A stretch of DNA of 10,000 nucleotides from Chloroflexota bacterium (lineage in GTDB: Bacteria; Chloroflexota; Anaerolineae; Anaerolineales; Villigracilaceae). Below are positions 1 to 5,978 of this stretch, piece after piece; the stretch's first letter is position 1; every line of letters begins with the position of its first letter. The stretch lies in NCBI GenBank assembly GCA_020217065.1, contig JAIWOB010000071.1, positions 1-10,000 of the forward strand, in the 5' to 3' direction. The notes below the pieces were generated by a model. It saw only the letters and a program-made list of their open reading frames with translations. It did not search any database and was not told the DNA's origin. The position numbers and the translations under genes are program-made.

Positions 1-126
1 CGCAAAGCGCGAAGTTGGCGGCCCACATGCTCTGAAATTTGGCTTGCTCCCGCTTTTTGAGAATAGGGGCTGCAGGCTTCGTGAAGCGGGTAATCTGACG
101 AGGCTTTTGGCGACATGGCGATTCCC
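1..126. other. Unassigned left edge, possible end of a gene on the minus strand
   Basis: This stretch is richer in G and C than the AT-rich region that follows, which suggests that it may be coding or a retained repeat. Two minus-strand frames are open from about base 116 to the window edge. One could start at an ATG at 116, or in frame at 164 or 170, and would give a protein beginning MSPKASSDYPLHEA and running off the edge. Neither frame has a convincing ribosome binding site and I recognise neither product. The plus-strand frames stop at 33, 60 and about 136. I cannot decide between the start of a divergent gene, the tail of something else, and a non-coding repeat. Confidence 0.25.
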
Positions 127-145
127 AAAATATTAGTAATATTTT
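127..145. promoter_or_regulatory. Perfect 19-bp AT-rich palindrome, possible operator
   Basis: The sequence AAAATATTAGTAATATTTT has 9-bp arms that are exact reverse complements around a central G. Its right part overlaps a second inverted repeat, ATTAGTAA (132-139) and TTACTAAT (151-158). The core TTAGTAA occurs again at 195-201. Such clustering upstream of a transcription regulator gene fits an operator for that regulator or for a divergent gene. The region is AT-rich, so chance symmetry is possible, and no binding protein can be named. Confidence 0.35.
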
Positions 146-257
146 CTTGTTTACTAATCTCCATTTTCATTATGCGCCATTTTCGTCAAATATTTTAGTA
201 ACAAATGTCATATTTTTTTGTATAAAAAACATTATTCTTGACGTTTGATTGTTTTAT

Positions 258-273
258 TGTGACAAAATTCACA
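258..273. promoter_or_regulatory. CRP/FNR-superfamily-like binding site
   Basis: TGTGACAAAATTCACA matches the TGTGA-N6-TCACA pattern recognised by CRP-type regulators at all ten arm positions. Its centre (265.5) lies about 90 bases upstream of the transcription start predicted from the extended -10 element at 344-349, a distance seen for upstream CRP-type activation. The regulator itself is not in this window, so the match is by pattern only. Confidence 0.45.
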
Positions 274-320
274 CTTTGCGGCTTGAGTGGCGTTCCATTT
301 CGGCTTTTTGTCATAAAATA

Positions 321-349
321 TTGTGTGTTGCTTGAGAATCTGGTATGAT
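321..349 (+). promoter_or_regulatory. Predicted extended -10 promoter of the XRE-cupin gene
   Basis: TATGAT at 344-349 is preceded directly by TGG, giving an extended -10 element. A weak -35 (TTGTGT, 321-326) lies 17 bases upstream. Transcription would begin near 356. This is downstream of the earliest in-frame ATG (349), so that ATG cannot be the start codon of this transcript. Confidence 0.5.
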
Positions 350-390
350 TGATTGCGGCAGCTCACAACGAAGTTTTGAAAAGGCGTAAT

Positions 391-1002
391 ATGGCAGATA
401 ATTTTTCTCTGGGCGAAAAACTGCGGCAAATTCGCAGCGAGCGAAATATTTCTCAGCGTGACCTGGCAAAACTGTCGGGGCTTTCGCCAAATTCAATCAG
501 CCTCATTGAGCGCGACGAAACCTCTCCCAGCGTGGCGACCCTGCAAAGTCTGGCTTCGGCACTCAACGTCCGCATGAGCTATTTTTTTGAGGAGGAAACC
601 CCTTCTTCGGCGCTGCACATCAAATCGGGCGAACGTCCAAAGGTCGAAAGCCATGGGACGGTTATCGAAGGCATGGGGAAAACCCTTCCTTTTCAAGAAC
701 TGGAGCCTTTTTCTGTTACGCTTGAACCCAAAGCGGGAATCGGCGGCGAGAGGCAGGTTGTCCACTCGGGGCATGAATTTGTCTACTGCTTGCAGGGCAA
801 GATTGAGTATGTGATTGACGGTAAAGTGTATTTGATGGAAACAGGGGACATCCTGATTTTCGAAGCCACGCTTCCGCACTTGTGGCGTAACCCATTTGAG
901 GAAGAGGCGAGATTTCTTCTGGTTTTGCAGACCCCCAACGCCTCCCGCGAACCTGTTCAACGGCATTTCTCGAGCCATCCGTCGGTGAAACATATTGGTT
1001 GA
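391..1002 (+). CDS. XRE-family transcriptional regulator with C-terminal cupin domain
   Basis: A DNA-binding regulator of 203 residues. Residues 7-62 form an XRE-type helix-turn-helix (GEKLRQIRSERNISQRDLAK, then LSPNSISLIERDETSPSVAT). Residues 105-185 form a single cupin barrel with the metal- or ligand-site pattern HSGHEF (H125, H128, E129), a YVIDG turn and a second histidine at PHLWRN (H163). PuuR-like proteins share this architecture; they sense a small molecule through the cupin and repress metabolic genes. The start at 391 is chosen over the in-frame ATG at 349 because the predicted -10 element covers 349 and an AAGG sequence sits 7 bases before 391. The gene ends 107 bases before a terminator, so it is probably transcribed alone. 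The palindromes upstream may be its own operators. The ligand is unknown. The family call is firm; the targets are not. Confidence 0.93.
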   Translation: MADNFSLGEKLRQIRSERNISQRDLAKLSGLSPNSISLIERDETSPSVATLQSLASALNVRMSYFFEEETPSSALHIKSGERPKVESHGTVIEGMGKTLPFQELEPFSVTLEPKAGIGGERQVVHSGHEFVYCLQGKIEYVIDGKVYLMETGDILIFEATLPHLWRNPFEEEARFLLVLQTPNASREPVQRHFSSHPSVKHIG

Positions 1003-1109
1003 CCCAGACCGAATTTGGGCTTTCAATATATGCGGATGGTCAGTGAAAGATTAGAAAAAATCTACTGAACCCTCTATAATTTTTTCGCTTAGAAGATTTT
1101 TGGCGTTTC

Positions 1110-1136
1110 GCTCCGCTGATGTGCGGGGCTTTTTTT
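1110..1136 (+). terminator. Rho-independent terminator after the XRE-cupin gene
   Basis: GCTCCGC (1110-1116) pairs with GCGGGGC (1123-1129) as a 7-bp stem with one T-G wobble and a 6-base loop, followed by seven T residues. It separates the regulator transcript from the cytochrome gene downstream. Confidence 0.85.
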
Positions 1137-1324
1137 ATCTCTTTTGTTGGAAACAATCCAAGTTCGAGGACCTTTCAAATAAGCAAGAATTCGATAAGCC
1201 TTTGTTTAGTATAAGTAATACTTTTCTATAAGCAAAAAAGATAAGCGGGGGTTATAAAAATCACTTGATTTCATAAGAAATAAAAATAAAATATGTGAAA
1301 TAGACCACAAATTGTGAGGTCAAC
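1137..1324 (+). promoter_or_regulatory. AT-rich control region of the 13-heme cytochrome gene
   Basis: The 188 bases hold no gene. ATAAGC occurs at 1179, 1194, 1228 and 1241, with ATAAGT at 1211 and ATAAGA at 1273; the first five are spaced 13 to 17 bases apart on one strand. A short dyad AGTAT-N5-ATACT covers 1208-1222. A possible promoter is TTGATT (1265-1270), 16 bases, TAAAAT (1287-1292). TGTGA-N6-CCACA (1294-1309) is one base from the CRP-type pattern and would overlap the transcription start, a place expected for repression. The ribosome binding site is GAGGT (1316-1320), 4 bases before a TTG start. Each element is a pattern match only. Confidence 0.4.
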
Positions 1325-2872
1325 TTGTCTAAGATTAAATTAATCCTGCCGATGACCGCTGCGCTTTTTGTATTTGCCGCCTGCGCAGCCAAGCCGCCCA
1401 CCGAGGCGGCAACCGAGACGGAACCAACCGCCGCCGCAACCGAGGAAGCGTCTCCCGTTGCGGTGGCTTCCGCTGTTCCTGACACCGAGTGCTTGAATTG
1501 TCATACGGACAAGCAGCGTCTTATTGATACTGCCGCGCCCGTTGTCGAGGCGGAAGGCGAATCCAAAGGCGTTGGCTGAGGGGGCGATGTGGCTCCGTTG
1601 GAGCCATGGGAGAAAGCCTTAGTGGACGCGGGGACTTTCCTGGAAACCGCGCACGGAAAACAATCCTGCACCGAATGTCACGGCGGGACTGCCGCCCCTG
1701 AAAAGGATGCCGCGCACGAGGGCATGGTCGCCAGCCCCAGCTCTAACCCGCAAAAACTCTGCGGCGAATGCCACCCGGAACAAGTGGCGTCGTACCCGAA
1801 TGCCCTGCACAATACCCAGGCAGGTTATTGGACCGTGTTAGACAAACGCAGCGGGGGAATCCCCGAAAATCATCCCGCGCTCGAAGAGATGTTCGGGAAT
1901 CACTGCGCCACCTGTCATACCACCTGCGGCGAGTGTCACGTCACTCAACCCAAGAATGTGGGCGGCGGTTTGTTTACCGGTCACGTTTTTGAGAAGACCC
2001 CGCCGATGACCCGCTCCTGCACCGCCTGTCATGGCAGCCGCGTGGGTAATGAATATCTCGGCAAGAACGAAGGCATTCCCGGCGACGTTCATTTCCGCGA
2101 AGCGCGCATGAACTGCGTCAAGTGTCACGAAGGCGCCGAGTTGCACGGAACGCCCGACGCAGAGACAGCCGCCAACCATCGCCTGAGCGGGGCTGAAGAA
2201 CCGAAATGCGTAGACTGTCACCCAAGCGCCGCTCCCGGCGGAGATGACAACCCCATGCACCAGGTTCACGGCGAGAAGTTATCCTGCCAGGTCTGTCACT
2301 CGGTCACTTATACCAGTTGCGACGGCTGTCATGTGGCAATCAGCGAAAAGACCGGCAATCCATTCTTCGAAACCGAAGCCACCTACCAGACCTTCCTGAT
2401 TGGACGCAATCCCATCCAAAGCGAAGAGCGCCCCTATGCCTTTGTTCCGCTGCGGCACATTCCCGCCACGCCAGACGGGTATGAGTATTACGGCGAGAAC
2501 CTGTTGCCTAATTTCGACTCGCTGCCTACGTGGGCGTACGCGACCCCGCATAACATCCAGCGCAATACCCCGCAGAACGCGTCCTGCGAATCCTGTCACA
2601 GCGAGACGGCGAACATCTTCCTAACCGCCGACAAGGTGAAGCCCGAAGAATTGGCGGCAAACGCCTCGGTCATTGTGGATGGACCGCCGCCGCTTGTGGA
2701 TTTGGAGAAGGTCTTGAACGCTCCGAACACGCCTGCCAGCCACGCAAATCTTGTTTCCAATTCCTGCACGGCTTGTCACAGTACGGGAATCCGCAATGCG
2801 CCGCTCAGCCCCGCAGACCACGATATTTATAAGGACGACAACTGTCTGGGCTGTCACAAGATGGCGAAGTAA
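1325..2872 (+). CDS. 13-heme c-type cytochrome lipoprotein with predicted selenocysteine (TGA at codon 85)
   Basis: Read through the in-frame TGA at 1577-1579, this is one 515-residue exported electron-transfer protein. Residues 1-20 are a lipoprotein signal ending in FAAC (lipidated C20), followed by an Ala/Glu/Thr/Pro linker. Thirteen CXXCH haem sites begin at C56, 115, 146, 194, 201, 232, 264, 295, 321, 332, 421, 481 and 507. Two close pairs (194/201, 321/332) suggest tightly packed haems. Residues 337-420 contain no haem site and may form a catalytic or interaction segment. The predicted selenocysteine is residue 85, in GVG-U-GGDV, between haems 1 and 2. The start is TTG at 1325, preceded by GAGGT; the first ATG (1352) would destroy the signal peptide. 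Read separately, the downstream part (GTG at 1589) would be a 12-haem cytochrome with no export signal, which could not be matured. Alternatives are a nonsense mutation or a sequencing error. The substrate is unknown. Confidence 0.85.
1577..1579 (+). other. In-frame TGA predicted to encode selenocysteine
   Basis: The TGA lies in the same frame as both the upstream lipoprotein segment and the downstream multihaem segment, so no frameshift is needed to join them. Protein-like sequence continues directly after it, beginning GGDVAPLEPWEK. A stem-loop with a G at the first apical position follows at the distance expected of a bacterial SECIS. The selenocysteine genes selA, selB, selC and selD are not in this window. 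Confidence 0.78.
1581..1620 (+). promoter_or_regulatory. Predicted bacterial SECIS stem-loop
   Basis: TGGCTCC (1590-1596) pairs perfectly with GGAGCCA (1600-1606) around the loop GTT. Two G-U wobbles (1589 with 1607, 1588 with 1608) can extend the stem. A short lower helix is possible between GGC (1583-1585) and GCC (1616-1618), leaving an internal loop. Seventeen bases separate the TGA from the apical loop, and the first loop base is G followed by U. Known bacterial SECIS elements have a short stem-loop about this far after the UGA, with a G among the first two loop bases and a GU that SelB contacts. A SD-like GAGGGGG run (1578-1584) before GTG 1589 could instead permit reinitiation. Confidence 0.75.
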
Positions 2873-2883
2873 CCGGTGAATAC

Positions 2884-2919
2884 CGTCCCGCGGACGAGGT
2901 TTAACCAGCCTGCGGGACG
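2884..2919 (+). repeat. Intergenic hairpin between cytochrome and rhodanese genes
   Basis: CGTCCCGC (2884-2891) is the exact reverse complement of GCGGGACG (2912-2919), with a 20-base loop in which AGG and CCT can also pair. Only a poor T tract (ATTTC) follows, so it is a weak terminator at best. It could reduce rather than block transcription into the rhodanese gene, or protect the cytochrome mRNA end. Confidence 0.6.
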
Positions 2920-2961
2920 ATTTCAAAATAAATTTTCAAATCAAACCAAGGAGAGAAACTC

Positions 2962-4701
2962 ATGTCTAAGAAAGCGCAAGTTTTATTTGGACTTCTGGTC
3001 GCGCTCAGCATGGTCCTGAGCGCCTGCGGCGCGCCCGCCGCTGAACCCGCTGCGGAAGTGGAAGCCCCGGCTGCCGAGGCGACTGAAGCCCCAGTTGTGG
3101 AAGCGACCGAAGCCCCCGCAGTCGAAACCGGTCCCGATGCGCTGGCTCTGTTTACCGAACTGGTCGCCAGCCTGCCCGCCGACAAAGGCTATGGAACCGT
3201 CAAGGCTGACAAGTTAAATGAAGAACTTGTGGACAAGGCGCCGTTCCTGCTTGATGTCCGCGAAGCCGCCGAAGTGGAAAAGGACGGCTACATCGAAGGC
3301 TCTGTGAACATTCCGGTGCGCGAAGTCCTTAATAACCTCGATAAACTTCCCGCTCTCGACGAATCCATCGTCGTTTACTGCGCGTCCGGTCATCGCGGCG
3401 GATTTGTCTTTGCCGCGCTGAAACTGTTGGGCTATACCAATGTCCGCAACCTGGCTGGCGGTTTGAACGCGTGGAAGAAAGCCGAATTCCCCGTCGTCAC
3501 CGGTTCGATGCCCGAAGCGCCCGCCGTCCTGAACAGCGCCGCCATTGTCGAAGACCAGGCTTTGTTTGAAATGCTTAACGGTTTTCTTACCGAACTGCCG
3601 GAAGGCTTCTACTCGGTCAAGAGCGACAAACTGACTGAGGAACTGGCTGACAAAGCGCCCGCACTGATTGACATCCGCACAGCCGAAGAATTCAAGGAAG
3701 GCTATATCGAAGGCGCCGTAAATATTCCCATGCAGGAAATCTTTACCAGCCTCGATAAACTTCCCGCCAAAGACCAGCGCATTGTCATCTACTGCGCGTC
3801 CGGTCATCGCGGTTCCATCGTCACCATGGGCTTGCGCCTGATGGGTTACTCCGATGTTGTGAACCTGGCTGGCGGTTTCAACGGCTGGAAAGCCGCCGAG
3901 CTGCCCGTCGCCGGCGTAATGGACTGGGCTGCCGTCATGAACGAGTTTGTCAACAGCCTGCCCGCCGATAAAGGCTACGGCACGGTAAAGCCCGACAAGC
4001 TGAACGAAGAACTTGTTGACGGTAAGCTGTTCATTCTCGACGTGCGCGAACCCGCTGAAATTGAAGAAGCCGGTTACATCGAAGGCTCCGTCAATATCCC
4101 AGTGCGCGAAGTCCTTGCCAACCTCGATAAACTTCCGGCGCAGGACCAGCCTATCGTCGTCACTTGCGCCTCCGGTCATCGCGGCGGATTTGTCTTCCTT
4201 GCTTTGAAGAAACTGGGTTATACCAACGTCCGCAACTTGGCGGGTGGCGTGAATGCTTGGAAGAAAGCCGAATTCCCCGTCGTCACCGGCTCCATGCCTG
4301 AAGCCCCTGTCGCCATCAGCGAACCTGTGATTGCCGACCAGGCGATGTTCGACGCCTTCAACGGCTTCCTCAGCGCTCTGCCGGAGGGCTTCTACTCGGT
4401 CAAGAGCGACAAACTGATTGAGGAACTGGCTGACAAAGCGCCCGCTCTGATTGACATCCGCACAGCCGAAGAATTCAAGGAAGGCTATATCGAAGGCGCC
4501 GTAAATATTCCCATGCAGGAAATCTTTACCAGCCTCGACAAACTTCCCGCCAAAGACCAGCGCATTGTCATCTACTGCGCGTCCGGTCATCGCGGCTCCA
4601 TCGTCACCATGGGCTTGCGCCTGATGGGTTACTCCGATGTTGTGAACCTGGCTGGCGGTTTCAACGGCTGGAAGGCTGCCGAACTTCCTGTCATGAAATA
4701 G
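2962..4701 (+). CDS. Lipoprotein with four tandem rhodanese domains
   Basis: An exported 579-residue protein predicted to handle sulfane sulfur outside the cytoplasm. Residues 1-21 are a lipoprotein signal ending LSAC (lipidated C22), then an Ala/Glu/Pro/Thr linker to about 57. Four rhodanese domains follow, roughly 58-180, 195-315, 320-442 and 455-577, each with a complete active-site loop CASGHRG (C140, C278, C402, C539) and an LAGG-x2-(A/G)W motif near its end. They alternate as A-B-A-B, showing that a two-domain unit of about 261 residues was duplicated. Rhodaneses form a cysteine persulfide and transfer sulfur to a thiophilic acceptor. The start has a clear AAGGAGAG site (2948-2955). The gene lies 89 bases after the selenocysteine cytochrome and is probably co-transcribed with it in part. 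Most rhodaneses have one or two domains, so four active ones on one lipoprotein is unusual. The sulfur donor and acceptor are unknown. Confidence 0.93.
   Translation: MSKKAQVLFGLLVALSMVLSACGAPAAEPAAEVEAPAAEATEAPVVEATEAPAVETGPDALALFTELVASLPADKGYGTVKADKLNEELVDKAPFLLDVREAAEVEKDGYIEGSVNIPVREVLNNLDKLPALDESIVVYCASGHRGGFVFAALKLLGYTNVRNLAGGLNAWKKAEFPVVTGSMPEAPAVLNSAAIVEDQALFEMLNGFLTELPEGFYSVKSDKLTEELADKAPALIDIRTAEEFKEGYIEGAVNIPMQEIFTSLDKLPAKDQRIVIYCASGHRGSIVTMGLRLMGYSDVVNLAGGFNGWKAAELPVAGVMDWAAVMNEFVNSLPADKGYGTVKPDKLNEELVDGKLFILDVREPAEIEEAGYIEGSVNIPVREVLANLDKLPAQDQPIVVTCASGHRGGFVFLALKKLGYTNVRNLAGGVNAWKKAEFPVVTGSMPEAPVAISEPVIADQAMFDAFNGFLSALPEGFYSVKSDKLIEELADKAPALIDIRTAEEFKEGYIEGAVNIPMQEIFTSLDKLPAKDQRIVIYCASGHRGSIVTMGLRLMGYSDVVNLAGGFNGWKAAELPVMK
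3598..4680 (+). repeat. Two near-identical direct copies within the rhodanese gene (783-bp offset)
   Basis: The second and fourth rhodanese domains are coded by stretches at about 3598-3897 and 4381-4680 that are offset by 783 bases. By eye they differ at only about ten positions. The first and third domains (about 3178-3500 and 3964-4290) are clearly more diverged at the DNA level. This points to duplication of a two-domain unit followed by gene conversion of the B half, or to selection against change in it. Confidence 0.85.
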
Positions 4702-4715
4702 TTTCCCTTTTGAGG

Positions 4716-4748
4716 CTGCCCGCGAGACAACCTCGCGGGCAGTTTTTT
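4716..4748 (+). terminator. Strong rho-independent terminator after the rhodanese gene
   Basis: CTGCCCGCGAG (4716-4726) pairs perfectly with CTCGCGGGCAG (4732-4742) as an 11-bp stem with a 5-base loop, followed by six T residues. It marks the end of the cytochrome-rhodanese transcription unit. Confidence 0.95.
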
Positions 4749-4790
4749 CGAGTTTTCCGCCCAATCTGTCAGACGATGGATGTTTGTCAC

Positions 4791-4858
4791 TGGTCAAAAT
4801 CATGAAATCCGCTTATCATTTTCCTGTAAAAACATCAGATTCTCTTATGATGGAGAGG
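4791..4858 (+). promoter_or_regulatory. Predicted promoter, leader dyad and ribosome binding site of the LysR gene
   Basis: A -35-like TGGTCA (4791-4796) and a -10-like TATCAT (4814-4819) are 17 bases apart, placing transcription start near 4826. The leader contains CATCA-N10-TGATG (4833-4852), a dyad that could be an autoregulatory site. GGAGAGG (4852-4858) is the ribosome binding site and fixes the start at 4862 rather than the in-frame TTG at 4784. Confidence 0.45.
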
Positions 4859-4861
4859 AAA

Positions 4862-5809
4862 ATGGTCGAATTGTCCACAATGCGCGTTTTTCTCGTCGCC
4901 GCTGAGGAAAAAAACTTTAGCAACGCCGCGCGGCGCTTGAACATGTCGCAATCGGCGGTCAGCCAAAATATCCGCGCAATGGAGCAGATTTACGGGGTGG
5001 AATTATTCAAGCGGCATGGTCGTTCTGTAGTGTTGAGCGATACCGGCGAAGCCCTTCTCCCGATGGTGCGCGAGGTCTTGCGCGCCGCCCGGCTGATGGA
5101 AGACAGTTTGCAAAATATCAAGAACGAAATTGGCGGAGAATTGCTGATTGGCTGCTCGACCTCCGCTGGCAAATACCTCATGCCAGCCCTGCTTTCGATG
5201 TTCCAGGAGGAATACCCAGCCGTTCATCCGCGCGTCAAAGTGATGGGGCGGGAAAACGTCTATGAGCGCCTGCTCAATCAGGTCATTCCTTTTGGCGTAT
5301 CCAGCAAACAATTCGAGCACCGCGACCTTGAAACCATGCCGATTTTCGAAGACCGCATCTTCCTCATCGTGCCCGTCAACCACCCCTGGGCGGAATATGG
5401 CAAAGCCATGCCCGACGACCTGCTTGACCAGAAAATCATCATGCGCGAGGAAATGTCGGGGACTTGCGAAACCGTCATGCAGGGTTTGAAGTCTTACGGC
5501 ATCACGCCGGACATGCTCAACGTTTCGATGGAACTTGGCAACCCTGAAGCGATTGAGATGGCGGTGGAGCGCGGCGTTGGAATCGCTTTCGTTTCCGAGA
5601 TGGTCGCCGCGCGCGGGCTTGCCCTCGGGCGCATCAAAAAGGTCGAATTGCAGGGAATGGACCTGCGCCGTATGGTTTACATGGCGCGGCACGTCAATTA
5701 TCCCTTCACCCGCGCTCAAAATTTATTTTGGAATTTCGCCAAAGCGCAGTTCGATAAATTGAACACTGAAATCTGGGATAGCCTGGTGAGTTTTGCCGTC
5801 GCGTCCTAA
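4862..5809 (+). CDS. LysR-family transcriptional regulator
   Basis: A full-length LysR-type regulator of 315 residues, within the usual size of the family. Residues 4-63 form the winged helix-turn-helix (STMRVFLVAAEEKNFSNAAR, then LNMSQSAVSQNIRAMEQ and LFKRHGR). A linker helix runs to about 90, and a two-lobed substrate-binding domain follows, starting at LLIGCSTSAGKYLMPALL. Domain order and N-terminal motif resemble CysB/CbbR-like members. It lies alone between a strong terminator and a separate promoter, flanked by the cytochrome-rhodanese unit and the quinone-oxidoreductase operon, so it is a likely regulator of one or both. LysR proteins usually sense a small molecule. Some LysR subfamilies are linked to sulfur or selenium metabolism, but I cannot assign this one to a subfamily from sequence alone. 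Confidence 0.93.
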   Translation: MVELSTMRVFLVAAEEKNFSNAARRLNMSQSAVSQNIRAMEQIYGVELFKRHGRSVVLSDTGEALLPMVREVLRAARLMEDSLQNIKNEIGGELLIGCSTSAGKYLMPALLSMFQEEYPAVHPRVKVMGRENVYERLLNQVIPFGVSSKQFEHRDLETMPIFEDRIFLIVPVNHPWAEYGKAMPDDLLDQKIIMREEMSGTCETVMQGLKSYGITPDMLNVSMELGNPEAIEMAVERGVGIAFVSEMVAARGLALGRIKKVELQGMDLRRMVYMARHVNYPFTRAQNLFWNFAKAQFDKLNTEIWDSLVSFAVAS

Positions 5810-5899
5810 TCGGACGCCAAGCCGCCCTGTTCTTTTAAAGTTATAAAATGAACTTTTTGAAAATTATTTGTGATTACATTCAGCCGCCATGGCTGATGA

Positions 5900-5916
5900 C
5901 GGGCGAGACTTGCCCG
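5900..5916 (+). terminator. Weak hairpin after the LysR gene
   Basis: CGGGC (5900-5904) pairs with GCCCG (5912-5916) around a 7-base loop. The bases that follow are T-rich only in part, so termination would be weak. It lies 91 bases after the LysR stop codon. Confidence 0.3.
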
Positions 5917-5925
5917 ATGCTTCAT

Positions 5926-5970
5926 TTGTCTTTAGTCTTGAAGCCTGCGTATACTTTTTAATCCACGGAG
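5926..5970 (+). promoter_or_regulatory. Predicted promoter and ribosome binding site of the quinone-oxidoreductase operon
   Basis: TTGTCT (5926-5931) and TATACT (5950-5955) are separated by 18 bases, putting transcription start near 5962. GGAG (5967-5970) lies 8 bases before the ATG at 5979. The earlier in-frame ATG at 5889 precedes this promoter and is rejected. Upstream, TGTGA-N6-TCAGC (5869-5884) is an 8 of 10 match to a CRP-type site. Confidence 0.5.
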
Positions 5971-5978
5971 AATGTCAC

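Noticed and set aside
349..390. ATG at 349 as the start of the XRE-cupin protein
   Set aside because: It overlaps the predicted extended -10 element at 344-349, and the extra 14 residues do not belong to the helix-turn-helix family.
1325..1579. Frameshifted pseudogene pair
   Set aside because: Both halves are in the same frame, so no frameshift exists. Only a stop codon separates them, and the SECIS-like hairpin gives a better explanation than decay.
1589..2872. A separate 427-residue cytochrome gene starting at GTG 1589
   Set aside because: A purine-rich GAGGGGG run could act as a ribosome binding site, but the product would have no export signal although c-type haems are attached outside the cytoplasm. 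The frame is continuous with the upstream lipoprotein segment except for the TGA.
3137..4701. Repeats as a CRISPR array or satellite
   Set aside because: The period is about 783 bases and the repeats code for intact rhodanese domains.
3214..4803. A 529-residue open frame on the minus strand
   Set aside because: It lies fully antisense to the rhodanese gene, repeats with the same period, has no start signals, and reads through the terminator hairpin at 4716-4748. It is a codon-bias shadow.
5889..5978. ATG at 5889 as the start of the heptaheme cytochrome
   Set aside because: It precedes the predicted promoter at 5926-5955, and the added residues would disrupt the N-terminal signal. The ATG at 5979 has a good GGAG site.
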